This document shows, one piece after another, positions 28,617 through 36,949 of a DNA stretch of 64,000 nucleotides. Position numbers and translations under genes: made by a program. The notes below the pieces were generated by a model. The model did no database searches, was not told where the DNA came from, and saw nothing but the letters and a program-made list of their open reading frames with translations. Position 1 is the first letter of the stretch, and each line of letters starts with the position of its first letter. Location: assembly GCF_000418325.1 (NCBI RefSeq), contig NC_021658.1, forward strand, positions 13,744,501 through 13,808,500, read 5' to 3'. Source of the stretch: Sorangium cellulosum So0157-2. GTDB taxonomy: Bacteria > Myxococcota_A > Polyangia > Polyangiales > Polyangiaceae.

Positions 28617-30410
28617 GTGTCCACGACCGCGAGCCGAACCCTGCTCCGCGGCGCCCTCACGGCCGGGCTCGCGGCGCTCGGCCTGCTGAGCACAGGCGCG
28701 CCGTGTCCCGCCGCCGCGGCGCCGCCCGCCGACAAGCCCGCGCCGGCTGCCACGGCGAAGCCCGCCGACAAGCCCGCGCCGGCCGCCGCGGCGAAGCCCG
28801 CCGACAAGCCCGCGCCGGCCGCCGCGGCGAAGCCCGCCAGCAAGCCCGCGCCCATCGCCGCAACACCGCCCGCCAGCAAGCCCGCGCCCGCGCCCGCGCG
28901 CCCGCCGCGCGCCGCCGCGGCCTCGCCGAAGGGCGCCGCGGCGCCGCCTTCGGACGCGCCGATCGAGCTCGCGATCCCCGTCGAGCGCGCCACGCTCCAG
29001 AACGGGCTGCGCGTCGTGATGAGCCCCGACAAGAGCTCGCCCACGGTCGCGGTGGCCGTCACCTACGACGCCGGCTCGCGCGACGAGCCGAACGGCAGGG
29101 GCGGCGTCGCGCGCCTCGTGATGGGATTGATGGCCCGCGGCAGCCGCAACGTGGCCGCCGGCGAGCACCTGCGCCTCGTGGCCGAGCGCGGCGGCGAGCT
29201 CCACGCCGAGACGGAGGTCGACCGCACCACCTACGCGGAGACCTTGCCCGCGAACGAGCTCGCGCTGGCCCTGTGGCTCGAGGCCGATCGCATGGGGTCG
29301 CTCGATCTGAGCGCGCAGGCCTTCGAGGCGCAGCGCAGGGACGCGCAGGAGCGCCGCGGCGCGATCCTCGGCGCCGCCTACGGCCAGGGCGGCATCCGGC
29401 TGCGCGAGCTCGTCTTCCAGGGGTACTGGCCCCACGAGCACCCCGCGCTCGGCGACGCGGACGACCTCGCCGGCGCCGAGCTCTCCTGGGCCCGCGACTT
29501 CCACGCCGCCCACTACGGCCCGAACCGCGCGGTGCTCGCGATCGCCGGCGGCTTCGACCCCGGCGAGGCGATGGAGCTCGTGCGCCGGTACTTCGACGGC
29601 ATCCCTGCCGTCGCCGCCGCGCCCTTCAAGGACGTCCCGTTCCCCGAGCAGACGAGCCAGCGCACCGGCGTCGTGAGGGACCCCGCCGCCCGCGCTCCGG
29701 CCATCCTCTACGGGTGGGCCGTGCCGCCGCTCGGGCACCCGGATCACCACGCGCTCTCGGTCGCGGCCTTCGTGCTCGGCGGCGGCGAGAGCTCGCGCCT
29801 CGAGGCGCTCCTCGTCGGCGACAAGGCGGTCGCGCGGTCGGTGCGGGTCGCGATCGACCGCCACCGCGGGCCCGACCTCTTCTCCATCGACGTGCGGCTC
29901 GCCGAGGGCGCCCGCGTCGGCGACGTCGAGAAGCTCATCGAGGGCGAGATCCGGACGCTCGCGACGGCGGGGCCGCCGGCGGCCGAGCTCTCGCGGGCGC
30001 GCCGGCAGCTCCAGTCGACGTTCGTGTCGGGCCTCGCGGGCGCGAGCGCGCGGGCGCGGGCGCTCGCCGAGCACGAGCTCCTCTTCGGGGACGCGAGCGG
30101 CCTGAACGGCGAGCTCGCCCGCTACTTCGCGGTGACCCGGGAGGACGTGCAGCGCGCCGCGCGCGATCACCTCGGCCCGACGCGCCGGACCATCGTGGAG
30201 ACCTATCCGCCCGCGATCCCGGGAGCCGCCCCGCCGCCGCGCGCGTCGGCCGGCGCGCGCGTCGGTCGGCGGGCCGCGGCCCCGGCCGCGCCGGGCAAGG
30301 GCCAGGACAAGGCGACGCCGGCCAAGGGCCCGGCGAAGGCGCGCGGCGCGGCGGCCCGGCCCGCGGCGAAGAAGAAGCCGGCGAAGACGGCGAAGCCCAG
30401 GAAGAAGTGA
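28617..30410 (+). CDS. M16 (insulinase)-like protein lacking HxxEH, subunit A
   Basis: A 597-residue exported protein from a GTG start with a signal peptide (residues 1-35). Residues 36-112 are Lys/Pro/Ala repeats of 12 residues. Residues 120-530 match the paired M16 peptidase domains: ATLQNGLRVVMSPD, VTYDAGSRDEP, ANELALALWLEADRM and LGGGESSRL. The zinc-binding HxxEH, expected in GVAHFLEHM-like sequence, reads R166-LVM-G170, so two zinc ligands and the catalytic Glu are gone. The YxV partner motif is also altered (VARSV). The C-terminus is Lys/Ala-rich, possibly for cell-wall or DNA contact. It resembles the non-catalytic subunit of heterodimeric M16B enzymes. Confidence 0.85.
   Translation: MSTTASRTLLRGALTAGLAALGLLSTGAPCPAAAAPPADKPAPAATAKPADKPAPAAAAKPADKPAPAAAAKPASKPAPIAATPPASKPAPAPARPPRAAAASPKGAAAPPSDAPIELAIPVERATLQNGLRVVMSPDKSSPTVAVAVTYDAGSRDEPNGRGGVARLVMGLMARGSRNVAAGEHLRLVAERGGELHAETEVDRTTYAETLPANELALALWLEADRMGSLDLSAQAFEAQRRDAQERRGAILGAAYGQGGIRLRELVFQGYWPHEHPALGDADDLAGAELSWARDFHAAHYGPNRAVLAIAGGFDPGEAMELVRRYFDGIPAVAAAPFKDVPFPEQTSQRTGVVRDPAARAPAILYGWAVPPLGHPDHHALSVAAFVLGGGESSRLEALLVGDKAVARSVRVAIDRHRGPDLFSIDVRLAEGARVGDVEKLIEGEIRTLATAGPPAAELSRARRQLQSTFVSGLAGASARARALAEHELLFGDASGLNGELARYFAVTREDVQRAARDHLGPTRRTIVETYPPAIPGAAPPPRASAGARVGRRAAAPAAPGKGQDKATPAKGPAKARGAAARPAAKKKPAKTAKPRKK
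28728..28871. repeat. 36-bp in-gene tandem repeats (Lys/Pro/Ala linker)
   Basis: About four units of 36 bases, each encoding ADKPAPAAAAKP or a close variant, in the spacer between signal peptide and M16-like domain. The last unit is more diverged (ASKPAPIAATPP). Confidence 0.8.
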
Positions 30411-30414
30411 CGGC

Positions 30415-32067
30415 ATGAGCGAGGGAATCCACCGACGCGGACGGCGCGCGCGACGGACAGCGCGCCCGTACCTCTCTTGGACCGCGGCGCTCGCCGCGGC
30501 CGTGGCGTGCGGCTGCGCTCCGGCCGCGCGCGCCCCGCGCCCGCCCGCGCACGCGGACGCGCCGGCCAAGGGCGCGGCGGAGGCGCCGCCCCCCGAGGGC
30601 GCGCTCCGGGAGCAGCCCCCGCCGTCCGGCCCCGCGCGGCCCGCGCGCATGCCCCCGATCGCGTGGGCCGAGCTCCCGAGCGGCCTGAGCGTCGCGACGG
30701 CGGTGAACCGCGCGCTGCCGCTCGTGGAGGTCCGGGTCGTCGTCCACGGCGGGTCCGCGGCCGACGGCGAGCGCACGGGGCTCGCCGCGCTCACCGGCCA
30801 GCTCCTGCTGCGCGGCGGCGCCGGCCACCTCCCCGGCCGCGAGCTGCTCGCGCGCCTCGAGTCGCTCGGCGCCTCCGTGTCGGTGGACACCGGCCTCGAC
30901 GCCACGGTGGTCCGCCTGCGCACGACCAGCGATCGCCTCGCCGAGGCGATCGAGCTGCTCGGGCTCCTCGTGCAGCGGCCGCGCCTCGACGCCGCGGAGC
31001 TCGCCAAGCTGAAGGCCCGCGCGGCCGAGGCGGCGCGGGACCGCGCGCACGCCGACGGCCGCTGGGGCGCGATGATGGTCCTCTTCCGCGACCTCTACGC
31101 GCTCCCGACCGAGCTGCACCCGTACGCCTCGTTCGGCGCGACCACGGCGGAGCTCGCGAAGATCACCGCCGCCGACTGCCGCGCGTTCCACTCGGCGTGG
31201 TACGTCCCGAAGAACACCGTGGTCGTGGTGGCGGGCGACACGACGCCCGAGGCTACGCGCGCTGCGGTCGAGAAGGCGTTCGCCGACCGGAGGGCCGACG
31301 AGCCGCCGGCGCTCTCGTTCACCGATCCCATGCCCCCGCGGTCGCTGAAGCTCACGATCGTCGATCGCCCGAAGAGCGCGGAGGCCGAGCTCTTCCTCGG
31401 CGTCCTCGGCCCCGAGCGCGGCGCCCAGGACTTTCCTGCGCTCGCGGTCGCGAGCGAGGTGCTCGGCGGCCCCTCGGGGCGCTTCTCGCAGGACCTCCTC
31501 GAGCCGCGCGGCGCGGCGCGCGCGGCGTCCGCCACGACGCTCGACGTCGCGCACGGCCCGGTCCCGCTCCTGGCCCACGCGAGCGTCCCGGCGGCGCGCG
31601 CGGGCGCCGCCGCGCAGGCGATGCTCGAGCACATCGAGCGGCTCGCGACCACGGCGCCCTCGCAGGAGGAGGTCGACGCGGCGGCGCGGCGGCTCGCGGG
31701 CGGCCTCGGGCTCGGCGTCGAGACGGCCGCGGGGCTCGCGGACGAGATCGCGCGGCTCTCGGTGCTCGATCTGCCGGACGACCACCACGACGGCTACCGC
31801 AAGGAGCTCCGGGACATCACGCCGGCCCTCGCCGGCAAGGTCGCGGCCGACCACGTGCGGCCGGCGCGCGCCGTGGTCGTCGCGGTGGGCGACGCGCAGG
31901 TGATCGGCCCGATGCTGAGCCGCTTCGGCGACGTGAAGGTGGTCGACCCGACGCGCGCCTTCGAGCGGAAGCGCACGATCCCGCGGGACGCGAGCGCCTC
32001 GCCCGCGGCAGGGCAGGGGCCGGCGCCCGGCGCGGGCCGCGACGCGCCGGCGCAGGAGCAGCCGTGA
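30415..32067 (+). CDS. M16 (insulinase)-like protein lacking HxxEH, subunit B
   Basis: A 550-residue exported protein, probably lipidated (AAAVACGC near residue 32). Residues 80-510 carry the two-domain M16 pattern: ELPSGLSVATAVNRALPLVEV, LESLGASVSVDTG, FHSAWYVPKNTVVVVAGD and LGGPSGRFSQDL. At the zinc site GLAALTGQ replaces GxAHxxEH (Ala125, Gly128 and Gln129 in place of His, Glu, His). It starts four bases after the stop of subunit A and overlaps the hydrolase by four bases, so the three proteins are made together. In known M16B pairs one subunit keeps the zinc motif; here neither does, so a peptidase role is doubtful. Confidence 0.85.
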   Translation: MSEGIHRRGRRARRTARPYLSWTAALAAAVACGCAPAARAPRPPAHADAPAKGAAEAPPPEGALREQPPPSGPARPARMPPIAWAELPSGLSVATAVNRALPLVEVRVVVHGGSAADGERTGLAALTGQLLLRGGAGHLPGRELLARLESLGASVSVDTGLDATVVRLRTTSDRLAEAIELLGLLVQRPRLDAAELAKLKARAAEAARDRAHADGRWGAMMVLFRDLYALPTELHPYASFGATTAELAKITAADCRAFHSAWYVPKNTVVVVAGDTTPEATRAAVEKAFADRRADEPPALSFTDPMPPRSLKLTIVDRPKSAEAELFLGVLGPERGAQDFPALAVASEVLGGPSGRFSQDLLEPRGAARAASATTLDVAHGPVPLLAHASVPAARAGAAAQAMLEHIERLATTAPSQEEVDAAARRLAGGLGLGVETAAGLADEIARLSVLDLPDDHHDGYRKELRDITPALAGKVAADHVRPARAVVVAVGDAQVIGPMLSRFGDVKVVDPTRAFERKRTIPRDASASPAAGQGPAPGAGRDAPAQEQP

Positions 32068-33125
32068 CGGCCGCCGGGCGAGCGCGGGCGCCGCGGTCGG
32101 CGCTCGCCGCCCCGCGCGCGCCGGGGGCGGCTGGCGGAATCGCGCTGGGGGCGGCGCGCGGAGTCGCGCTGCGGGCGGCGCTCGCGCTCGCGGCCGGGCT
32201 CGCGGCCGCGTCCTCCCCGGTGCGCGCGGGCGCGCAGCCGAGGCCCGCGCCGGTGGCCGCCGCGAAGGCGGCGCCCGGGCTGCGCGCGGGGCCGCTCGAC
32301 GGCGCGACCTACGACTACGAGCGCCCGCCGGCGAGCGGCGCGGTCGAGCAGGGCGCGGCGCAGGCCGGGGCTCCCGCGGGCGCGGTGCCGCCGGAGCAGC
32401 GCTGGCTGGGCCGCGCGTTCGTGCACCGCCTGGCGGCCGCCGATCCCGCGCGGCCGCTGCCGATCCTCGTGTTCCTGCACGGCACCAACGCGGCGCAGAT
32501 CAAGCACCGCTGGATGGGGGGCGGCCAGGAGGGCGACGTCCGCCGGATCGCGGCGCAGCTCATGGAGGCGGGCCGGATCCCGCCGATCCTGGTGGCGGCG
32601 CCGAGCGCCGTGCTCCCGGCGGCCGTGGCCGTGGCGCGGACGAGCTGGCCTGCCTTCGACCTGGACGCGTTCCTCGACGCCACCGCCGCCCGGCTGCGCG
32701 GCGTCGCCACGATCGACCGCACGCGCGTCATCGTCGCGGGCCACTCCGGCGGCGGCTGCAACCGGGAGGGCGGCGTCGCGACCGCCCTGCGCGCATCCAT
32801 TCCCGTGCACGCGGCGCTCGTGATCGACACGTGCATGGACGTCGACATCGCGCTCCCGCTTTCGCGGTCGCCTCCGGCCACGCACGTCGTCGTGTCGTGG
32901 CAGACGATGAGCTGGGCGAAGCGCCCCTTCGCCGACTTCCGCCGCGCCTTCCAGCGCGGCGTCGAGGCGCACCCTGCCGCGCCCGGCGCGCTCCGCGAGC
33001 TGGAGCAGCTCCAGCCGACGGAGCCCATGCCGCACGACGCCATGGTGCCCCTGGTGCTGCGGCGGTGGTTGCCGCCGCTGCTCTCGCCGGACGCCGCGCC
33101 GGGCGTGCCCTGCGTCTCGCCGTGA
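32064..33125 (+). CDS. Secreted alpha/beta-hydrolase (esterase-like)
   Basis: A 353-residue exported protein from a GTG that overlaps the previous stop (GTGA). The signal is a long Ala/Gly hydrophobic stretch (about 25-57). The hydrolase domain (110-353) has the oxyanion strand ILVFLHGT (His139-Gly140), the nucleophile elbow AGHSGGG with Ser228 and a late His (MPHDAMVPLVL) suited to the triad. It is similar in size and order to polyhydroxybutyrate-depolymerase- or feruloyl-esterase-like proteins; the substrate is unknown. It is cotranslated with the M16-like pair, suggesting a shared periplasmic or surface role. Confidence 0.8.
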   Translation: MTAAGRARAPRSALAAPRAPGAAGGIALGAARGVALRAALALAAGLAAASSPVRAGAQPRPAPVAAAKAAPGLRAGPLDGATYDYERPPASGAVEQGAAQAGAPAGAVPPEQRWLGRAFVHRLAAADPARPLPILVFLHGTNAAQIKHRWMGGGQEGDVRRIAAQLMEAGRIPPILVAAPSAVLPAAVAVARTSWPAFDLDAFLDATAARLRGVATIDRTRVIVAGHSGGGCNREGGVATALRASIPVHAALVIDTCMDVDIALPLSRSPPATHVVVSWQTMSWAKRPFADFRRAFQRGVEAHPAAPGALRELEQLQPTEPMPHDAMVPLVLRRWLPPLLSPDAAPGVPCVSP

Positions 33126-33147
33126 CCGTCCCAGGACGCGCCGCCGC

Positions 33148-33177
33148 TTGACCGGCTCGGAGCCGCGTCGATAGCAT
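33148..33177 (+). promoter_or_regulatory. Candidate sigma-70-type promoter of the retron operon
   Basis: TTGACC (33148-33153), 18-base spacer, TAGCAT (33172-33177). The ATG of the first retron gene is at 33188, about 10 bases after the -10 box, so the transcript would be nearly leaderless. No ribosome-binding sequence precedes that ATG. Identified by eye only. Confidence 0.4.
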
Positions 33178-33187
33178 CCGGGCGCGA

Positions 33188-34897
33188 ATGAGCGCCGCGC
33201 GACCCCACACAGCGTCGACGCTCCTCCTCGACGAGCGCTTCGAGGCGGGGGACGACCGGTTCGTGGACGAGGTGCTCGCGTCGGAGGCAGGCCGGAAGCT
33301 GAAGGCGCTCGCCCCGCGCTGGTACGCGGACGGGCGGCCGTTCGCGCGGCGCGCGCTCCTCCGCTACATCGACGACGGCTGCGATCGGCCCCACCACCGC
33401 GCCATCGTAAAGACGCTTTACAAGCTCGCCGAGCACGCGGGGGACGACGAGGTCATCGGCCACTTCATGGTCGCCTTCGATCGCCTCGTCCGCCGCAAGC
33501 TGGTCAAGGTACCCCGCTACGACTGGCAGACCGGGACGTCCCACGAGGAGCCCTACCTCGTGAACGACACGAGGGCGCCCGTCCGCCTCCCCCCGGGCGA
33601 CGTCGAGTCGCCGCGCTTCTCGAGGCGGACGCGCCATTACCTGCGGCGCCGCGCGTTCCGCTACTTCCGGAGGCTCGGCCGGCGCGACGCCGCCCGCTAC
33701 GGCCGCGCGATCCGCGCCGCGCTCGCGCTCTACCGCGACGAGCACCTCGACCGGCCCGAGCGCCTGCTCGACGCTTGGGGGCTGCTCCACGCGCTCTACT
33801 GGGGCTCCCCCGTCCTCGAGCGCCTCCCGCGCGGCGTCCGCCTCGCCGAGGGCGCCGCCCTCGCGGATCTCGAGCCCGCGCCGCTCTACCCCGAGGCGTG
33901 GCAGGGCGCCTTCGACGAGGTGCTCGGCCTGGTGACGGCCGCGAGGAGCCGCGCCGTCCGGTCGTTCGCGATCGCGCTCCTCGGGCGCGCCTACGCCGCC
34001 GAGCTCCGCGGCCTGTCTGTCGCCCGCGTGCGCGCGCTCCTCGAGAGCCCGCACGACGAGGTGCAGACCTTCGCCGCCGGGCTCCTCCAGCAGATCCCGG
34101 GCCTCGAGGGCCTGCCGATCGCGGACTGGCTCTCGCTGCTCCGGACCGAGAACGCCGCGGCGCTCGCCTTCCTCTGCGAGGCGGTGGTCAAGCACGTCGC
34201 GCCGGCGCGGCTCTCGCTCGCCGAGTGCGTGGACCTCGCGCACGCGCGCGCGGCGCCGGTCGCGGAGATCGGTCTCCGCTGGGTCAAGACGAAGCCCGTC
34301 AAGACCGCCGCCGATCTCGACACCATCGCGCGCCTCGCGACCGCGGGCGCCCCCCGGGTCCGGGAGGAGGCGGTCGCGTGGCTGATCGACGCGCTCAGGA
34401 GCTCGCCCCACAGCCGGGCCGAGCACGTGCGCGATCTCCTGGACGCCCGCCACGAGGAGGTCCGCGCCCGCGGCCTCGAGCTCTTCGAGAGCGACGCCCG
34501 GTTCCGCGACGACACCGGCCTGTGGGCCGCGCTGGCCGAGACGCCCCACGCCGACGCCCGCGCCTTCCTGATCAGGCACCTCACCGCGCGCAAGGCGGCG
34601 CTCTCGCCCGAGGCGCTGCGGCACGTCTGGGCGGCGGCGCTGCTCGCCGTCCACGGCGGCGCGCGCGACAAGCGCGCGGTCCTCAGGCAGATCGCGGACC
34701 GAGTGGTCGGGCGGCCCGGCGAGGCCGACGCGCTCTTGCCGCTGCTCGGCGTCGCGCTCCGCAGCGTGCGTCCGCCCGAGCGGCGCGCGGCCCTCGGCGC
34801 CCTCGCCCGCGCCGCGTTCCGCGCCCCCGCGCTCCGCGACGCCATCGCGCGCAGGCTCCCCGAGCTCCGGCTGTTCGAGCGGGAGGACGCGGCGTGA
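33188..34897 (+). CDS. Retron accessory protein, HEAT/ARM-like helical repeats
   Basis: A 569-residue cytoplasmic protein, almost all alpha-helical. From about residue 250 onward, paired helices recur every 35-45 residues (AVRSFAIALLGRAYAAEL, DEVQTFAAGLLQQIPG, RVREEAVAWLIDALRSSP, EEVRARGLELFESDARF), a HEAT/ARM-type solenoid. The N-terminal 200 residues include an Arg-rich region (FSRRTRHYLRRRAFRYFRRL), suited to nucleic acid contact. There is no catalytic motif. It overlaps the WH-SWIM gene by four bases, which is followed by the retron RNA and reverse transcriptase. As I recall, type XIII retrons encode such a helical-repeat protein. A role as effector or scaffold in phage defence is inferred from the locus. 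Confidence 0.82.
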   Translation: MSAARPHTASTLLLDERFEAGDDRFVDEVLASEAGRKLKALAPRWYADGRPFARRALLRYIDDGCDRPHHRAIVKTLYKLAEHAGDDEVIGHFMVAFDRLVRRKLVKVPRYDWQTGTSHEEPYLVNDTRAPVRLPPGDVESPRFSRRTRHYLRRRAFRYFRRLGRRDAARYGRAIRAALALYRDEHLDRPERLLDAWGLLHALYWGSPVLERLPRGVRLAEGAALADLEPAPLYPEAWQGAFDEVLGLVTAARSRAVRSFAIALLGRAYAAELRGLSVARVRALLESPHDEVQTFAAGLLQQIPGLEGLPIADWLSLLRTENAAALAFLCEAVVKHVAPARLSLAECVDLAHARAAPVAEIGLRWVKTKPVKTAADLDTIARLATAGAPRVREEAVAWLIDALRSSPHSRAEHVRDLLDARHEEVRARGLELFESDARFRDDTGLWAALAETPHADARAFLIRHLTARKAALSPEALRHVWAAALLAVHGGARDKRAVLRQIADRVVGRPGEADALLPLLGVALRSVRPPERRAALGALARAAFRAPALRDAIARRLPELRLFEREDAA

Positions 34898-36681
34898 ACC
34901 TCGACCTCCGTTACGTCGGCAGGAGCGGCGTCAAGGAGCTGCGCGGCGGCGCCGCCCTGAGCTTCGCGCCCAACCTCGCGCGCCCCAGGGTGTTCTTCGA
35001 CGGCGAGCTCGCGCGGCCGCTGCGCTTCCGCGAGGCGATGAGCGCGCTGCACGACGTCGTGGTCGGCGACCTGCGGCTCCGGCCGAGGGATCGCGCTGCC
35101 CACGAGGCGTGGAAGAAGCAGGAGGCCGAGCGCGAGGTCAGGCTCCGGCAGGAGCTCCACGGCCAGGCGATGCGGGCCGAGCTCGAGCGCCTCGCGAGCG
35201 CGCCGCCGCCGCCGAACCTGGAGGCCGACTTCCGGGCGATGCACAGGCTCTACTGGGGGGCGCGCGTCCGCTGGGCGAACGAGCTCGCGCGCCACGATCC
35301 GGAGCTCTTCCGCCACCTCGTCCCGTGCGATCCGGTCGTGACCGTCGCGCCCGATGTCGTCTTCTTCGAGTGCTTCTCCAAGGACGAGTCGAGCTACGGC
35401 TGCCTCTCGGTCGATCGCGAGGCCTTCAAGGGCGCGCAGGACGCGGGCCTCGGCACGACGAACGTCGACTACTCGCTCGCGCTCTACGATCACTTCCAGA
35501 CGCTCCGCAGCTACCGGCCGACGCGGCTCCTCGTCGACCCGACCGGCTTCGAGGTCGCCGTGGAGGGCCGCGGCGATTACCGCGAGGAGAAGATCGATCT
35601 CCCGCCGTCGTGGCTGCGCGGCTTCGGCCAGATCCAGGCGGCGATGTGCCTCCCCTGCCGCAGGGTCGACGTCCCCGTGGAGGCGGTCTACTCGATCCTC
35701 GCCCACCTCGCGCGACACCGCGAGCGCACGGGCCCGCGCAGCCTGCGCTTCCAGCTCACGCCGGGGAGGCCGCCGGTCGTCGTGATCGACCCCTGGGGCA
35801 TTCCCATCCCGTGCCGCGGCGTCACCTGCGACGACGGTCCCGCGGCTGCGGGGCCCGGGCGGGGCGCGGGCGGGCTCGGGCCGTACCGCGCCGGGGCATC
35901 GAGCGGCGCGCGGACGGAGGCGACCGAGGAGATCAAGGTGTGGGGGCGGCGCCGCCTCCTCGCGCTCGCGCGCCTCCTGCCGCTCGCCGACCGGATCGAG
36001 GTGCGGCTGCTCGGCTCCGGGCTGCCGAGCCTGTGGATCGTCTTCCTGGGCGAGATGCGCTTCACGCTCGCGCTCTCGGGCTGGACGGCGAACGACTGGA
36101 CCTCGGGCTCACACCTCGACGTCATGGCGGGCGCCATCAGCCCGGACGCGCAGCTTTCGGATCGGGTGGTGCGCCACCTGGAGCTGGCGCAGCGCGCGAC
36201 CTACGGCGAGCTCGCCGTGGCGCTGCGCGCGCCGGACGACGCGCTGCGCGCCGCGTTGCACCTCGCCGCCAGGCAGGGGCAGGTGATTTACGACCACGTC
36301 GCGGAGTGTTATCGCTTCCGCCCGGTGATGCCGGTCGCCCTCTCCGACGCGCTCCTCGGCCCCGAGCCCCCGGAGCTCGCGGAGGGCCGGCGCATCGCCC
36401 AGGGCGGCGTGGAGGTCGCGCGCGAGGAAGGCCTCGCCGGCGGCCGCCGCGTCGTCGTGGCCAGGGCCAAGGGGACGAGCTGCGAGCTGCTCCTCGACGC
36501 CGACGGCGCGATCCAAAAGGCGAAGTGCAGCTGCTCGTATTTCTACAAGAACCGGCTGCGCGCCGGCCCGTGCCGGCACCTGCTCGCGGTCAAGCTCCAC
36601 CTGGCCGGGTCCGGTGACGCGGGGCGCCCGCCGCAGCCGGCGCTCATCGATGACGTGATGTTCACCCGGTACCCAAACTGA
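34894..36681 (+). CDS. Retron accessory protein with winged helix and SWIM zinc finger
   Basis: A 595-residue protein from a GTG overlapping the previous stop (GTGA). Residues about 421-476 fit a winged helix (SDRVVRHLELAQRATYGEL, DDALRAALHLAARQGQVIYD). A SWIM zinc finger CxC...CxH follows: Cys545, Cys547, Cys560, His562. Residues 65-105 form a charged coiled coil, and 150-310 is a globular part with four cysteines (LPCRRV, IPCRGVTC). WH plus SWIM predicts DNA or RNA binding, probably of msDNA or the RNA-RT complex. Two bases after its stop the retron RNA begins, so the two share a transcript. The combination matches the WHSWIM component I associate with type XIII retrons. Confidence 0.87.
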   Translation: MNLDLRYVGRSGVKELRGGAALSFAPNLARPRVFFDGELARPLRFREAMSALHDVVVGDLRLRPRDRAAHEAWKKQEAEREVRLRQELHGQAMRAELERLASAPPPPNLEADFRAMHRLYWGARVRWANELARHDPELFRHLVPCDPVVTVAPDVVFFECFSKDESSYGCLSVDREAFKGAQDAGLGTTNVDYSLALYDHFQTLRSYRPTRLLVDPTGFEVAVEGRGDYREEKIDLPPSWLRGFGQIQAAMCLPCRRVDVPVEAVYSILAHLARHRERTGPRSLRFQLTPGRPPVVVIDPWGIPIPCRGVTCDDGPAAAGPGRGAGGLGPYRAGASSGARTEATEEIKVWGRRRLLALARLLPLADRIEVRLLGSGLPSLWIVFLGEMRFTLALSGWTANDWTSGSHLDVMAGAISPDAQLSDRVVRHLELAQRATYGELAVALRAPDDALRAALHLAARQGQVIYDHVAECYRFRPVMPVALSDALLGPEPPELAEGRRIAQGGVEVAREEGLAGGRRVVVARAKGTSCELLLDADGAIQKAKCSCSYFYKNRLRAGPCRHLLAVKLHLAGSGDAGRPPQPALIDDVMFTRYPN

Positions 36682-36683
36682 AT

Positions 36684-36706
36684 GTCCAGCCCTGCAAGGA
36701 GGCCCG
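36684..36706 (+). repeat. Retron a1 inverted repeat
   Basis: The 5' arm of the retron RNA end stem, beginning GTCCAGCCCTGCAAGG. It is perfectly complementary over 23 bases to a2 at 36901-36923. Pairing of a1 with a2 positions the priming guanosine next to the 3' end of the template. Confidence 0.93.
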
Positions 36707-36786
36707 TCCGCTCGAGCCCAACATGCCGCGGCGCTCCGCCGTGGTGGAGGTAGCTCTTCCATGCATCCCCACCCCCGATGTTCTTT

Positions 36787-36861
36787 GGGCGCCTTTAGCA
36801 CCTGTGCGGTTCCACCCAGAGGGACCTGACGGTCCTGGAACCGCACAGGTGCTCGGCGCCC
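36787..36861 (+). other. Core msd hairpin
   Basis: This 75-base segment folds on itself: 7 pairs (GGGCGCC with GGCGCCC), a small internal loop (TTT opposite C), 18 continuous pairs, a 7-base one-sided bulge, 5 pairs and a TGAC loop. A long, nearly perfect stem of this kind is the hallmark of the DNA part of msDNA. Confidence 0.9.
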
Positions 36862-36900
36862 GGGTGATCGGGCGTGGTCACGAGCAAGTAGTCGGGCGGG

Positions 36901-36923
36901 CGGGCCTCCTTGCAGGGCTGGAC
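36901..36923 (+). repeat. Retron a2 inverted repeat
   Basis: The 3' arm of the retron RNA end stem, beginning CGGGCCTCCTTGCAGG and exactly complementary to a1. Reverse transcription is expected to start just inside this arm (near 36890) and proceed leftward through msd. Confidence 0.93.
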
Positions 36924-36949
36924 CGGGTGCCGGGGAGCGAGGCGGTGCA

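Larger units (their letters stand above)
36684..36923 (+). ncRNA. Retron msr-msd RNA
   Basis: A 240-nt template/primer RNA for msDNA. Its ends are a perfect 23-base inverted repeat (a1 36684-36706, a2 36901-36923), extendable inward with G-U pairs to 36715/36892. The first unpaired base after that stem is G36716 (context CGAGCCC), the natural candidate for the 2'-5' branching guanosine. The msr part has two hairpins: 36726-36733 with 36737-36744 (3-base loop) and 36745-36750 with 36756-36761 (loop TAGCT). The msd part folds into one long imperfect hairpin: 36769-36779/36867-36877, 36787-36793/36855-36861, 36797-36814/36836-36853 and a top stem 36822-36826/36831-36835 with loop TGAC. The expected msDNA is roughly 110-130 nt. 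It begins 2 bases after the WH-SWIM stop and ends 26 bases before the reverse transcriptase. Confidence 0.93.

Noticed and set aside
32064..33125. The M16-hydrolase operon as part of the retron system
   Set aside because: These are exported proteins, a promoter-like site separates them from the retron genes, and exported peptidase-like pairs are not a known retron component.
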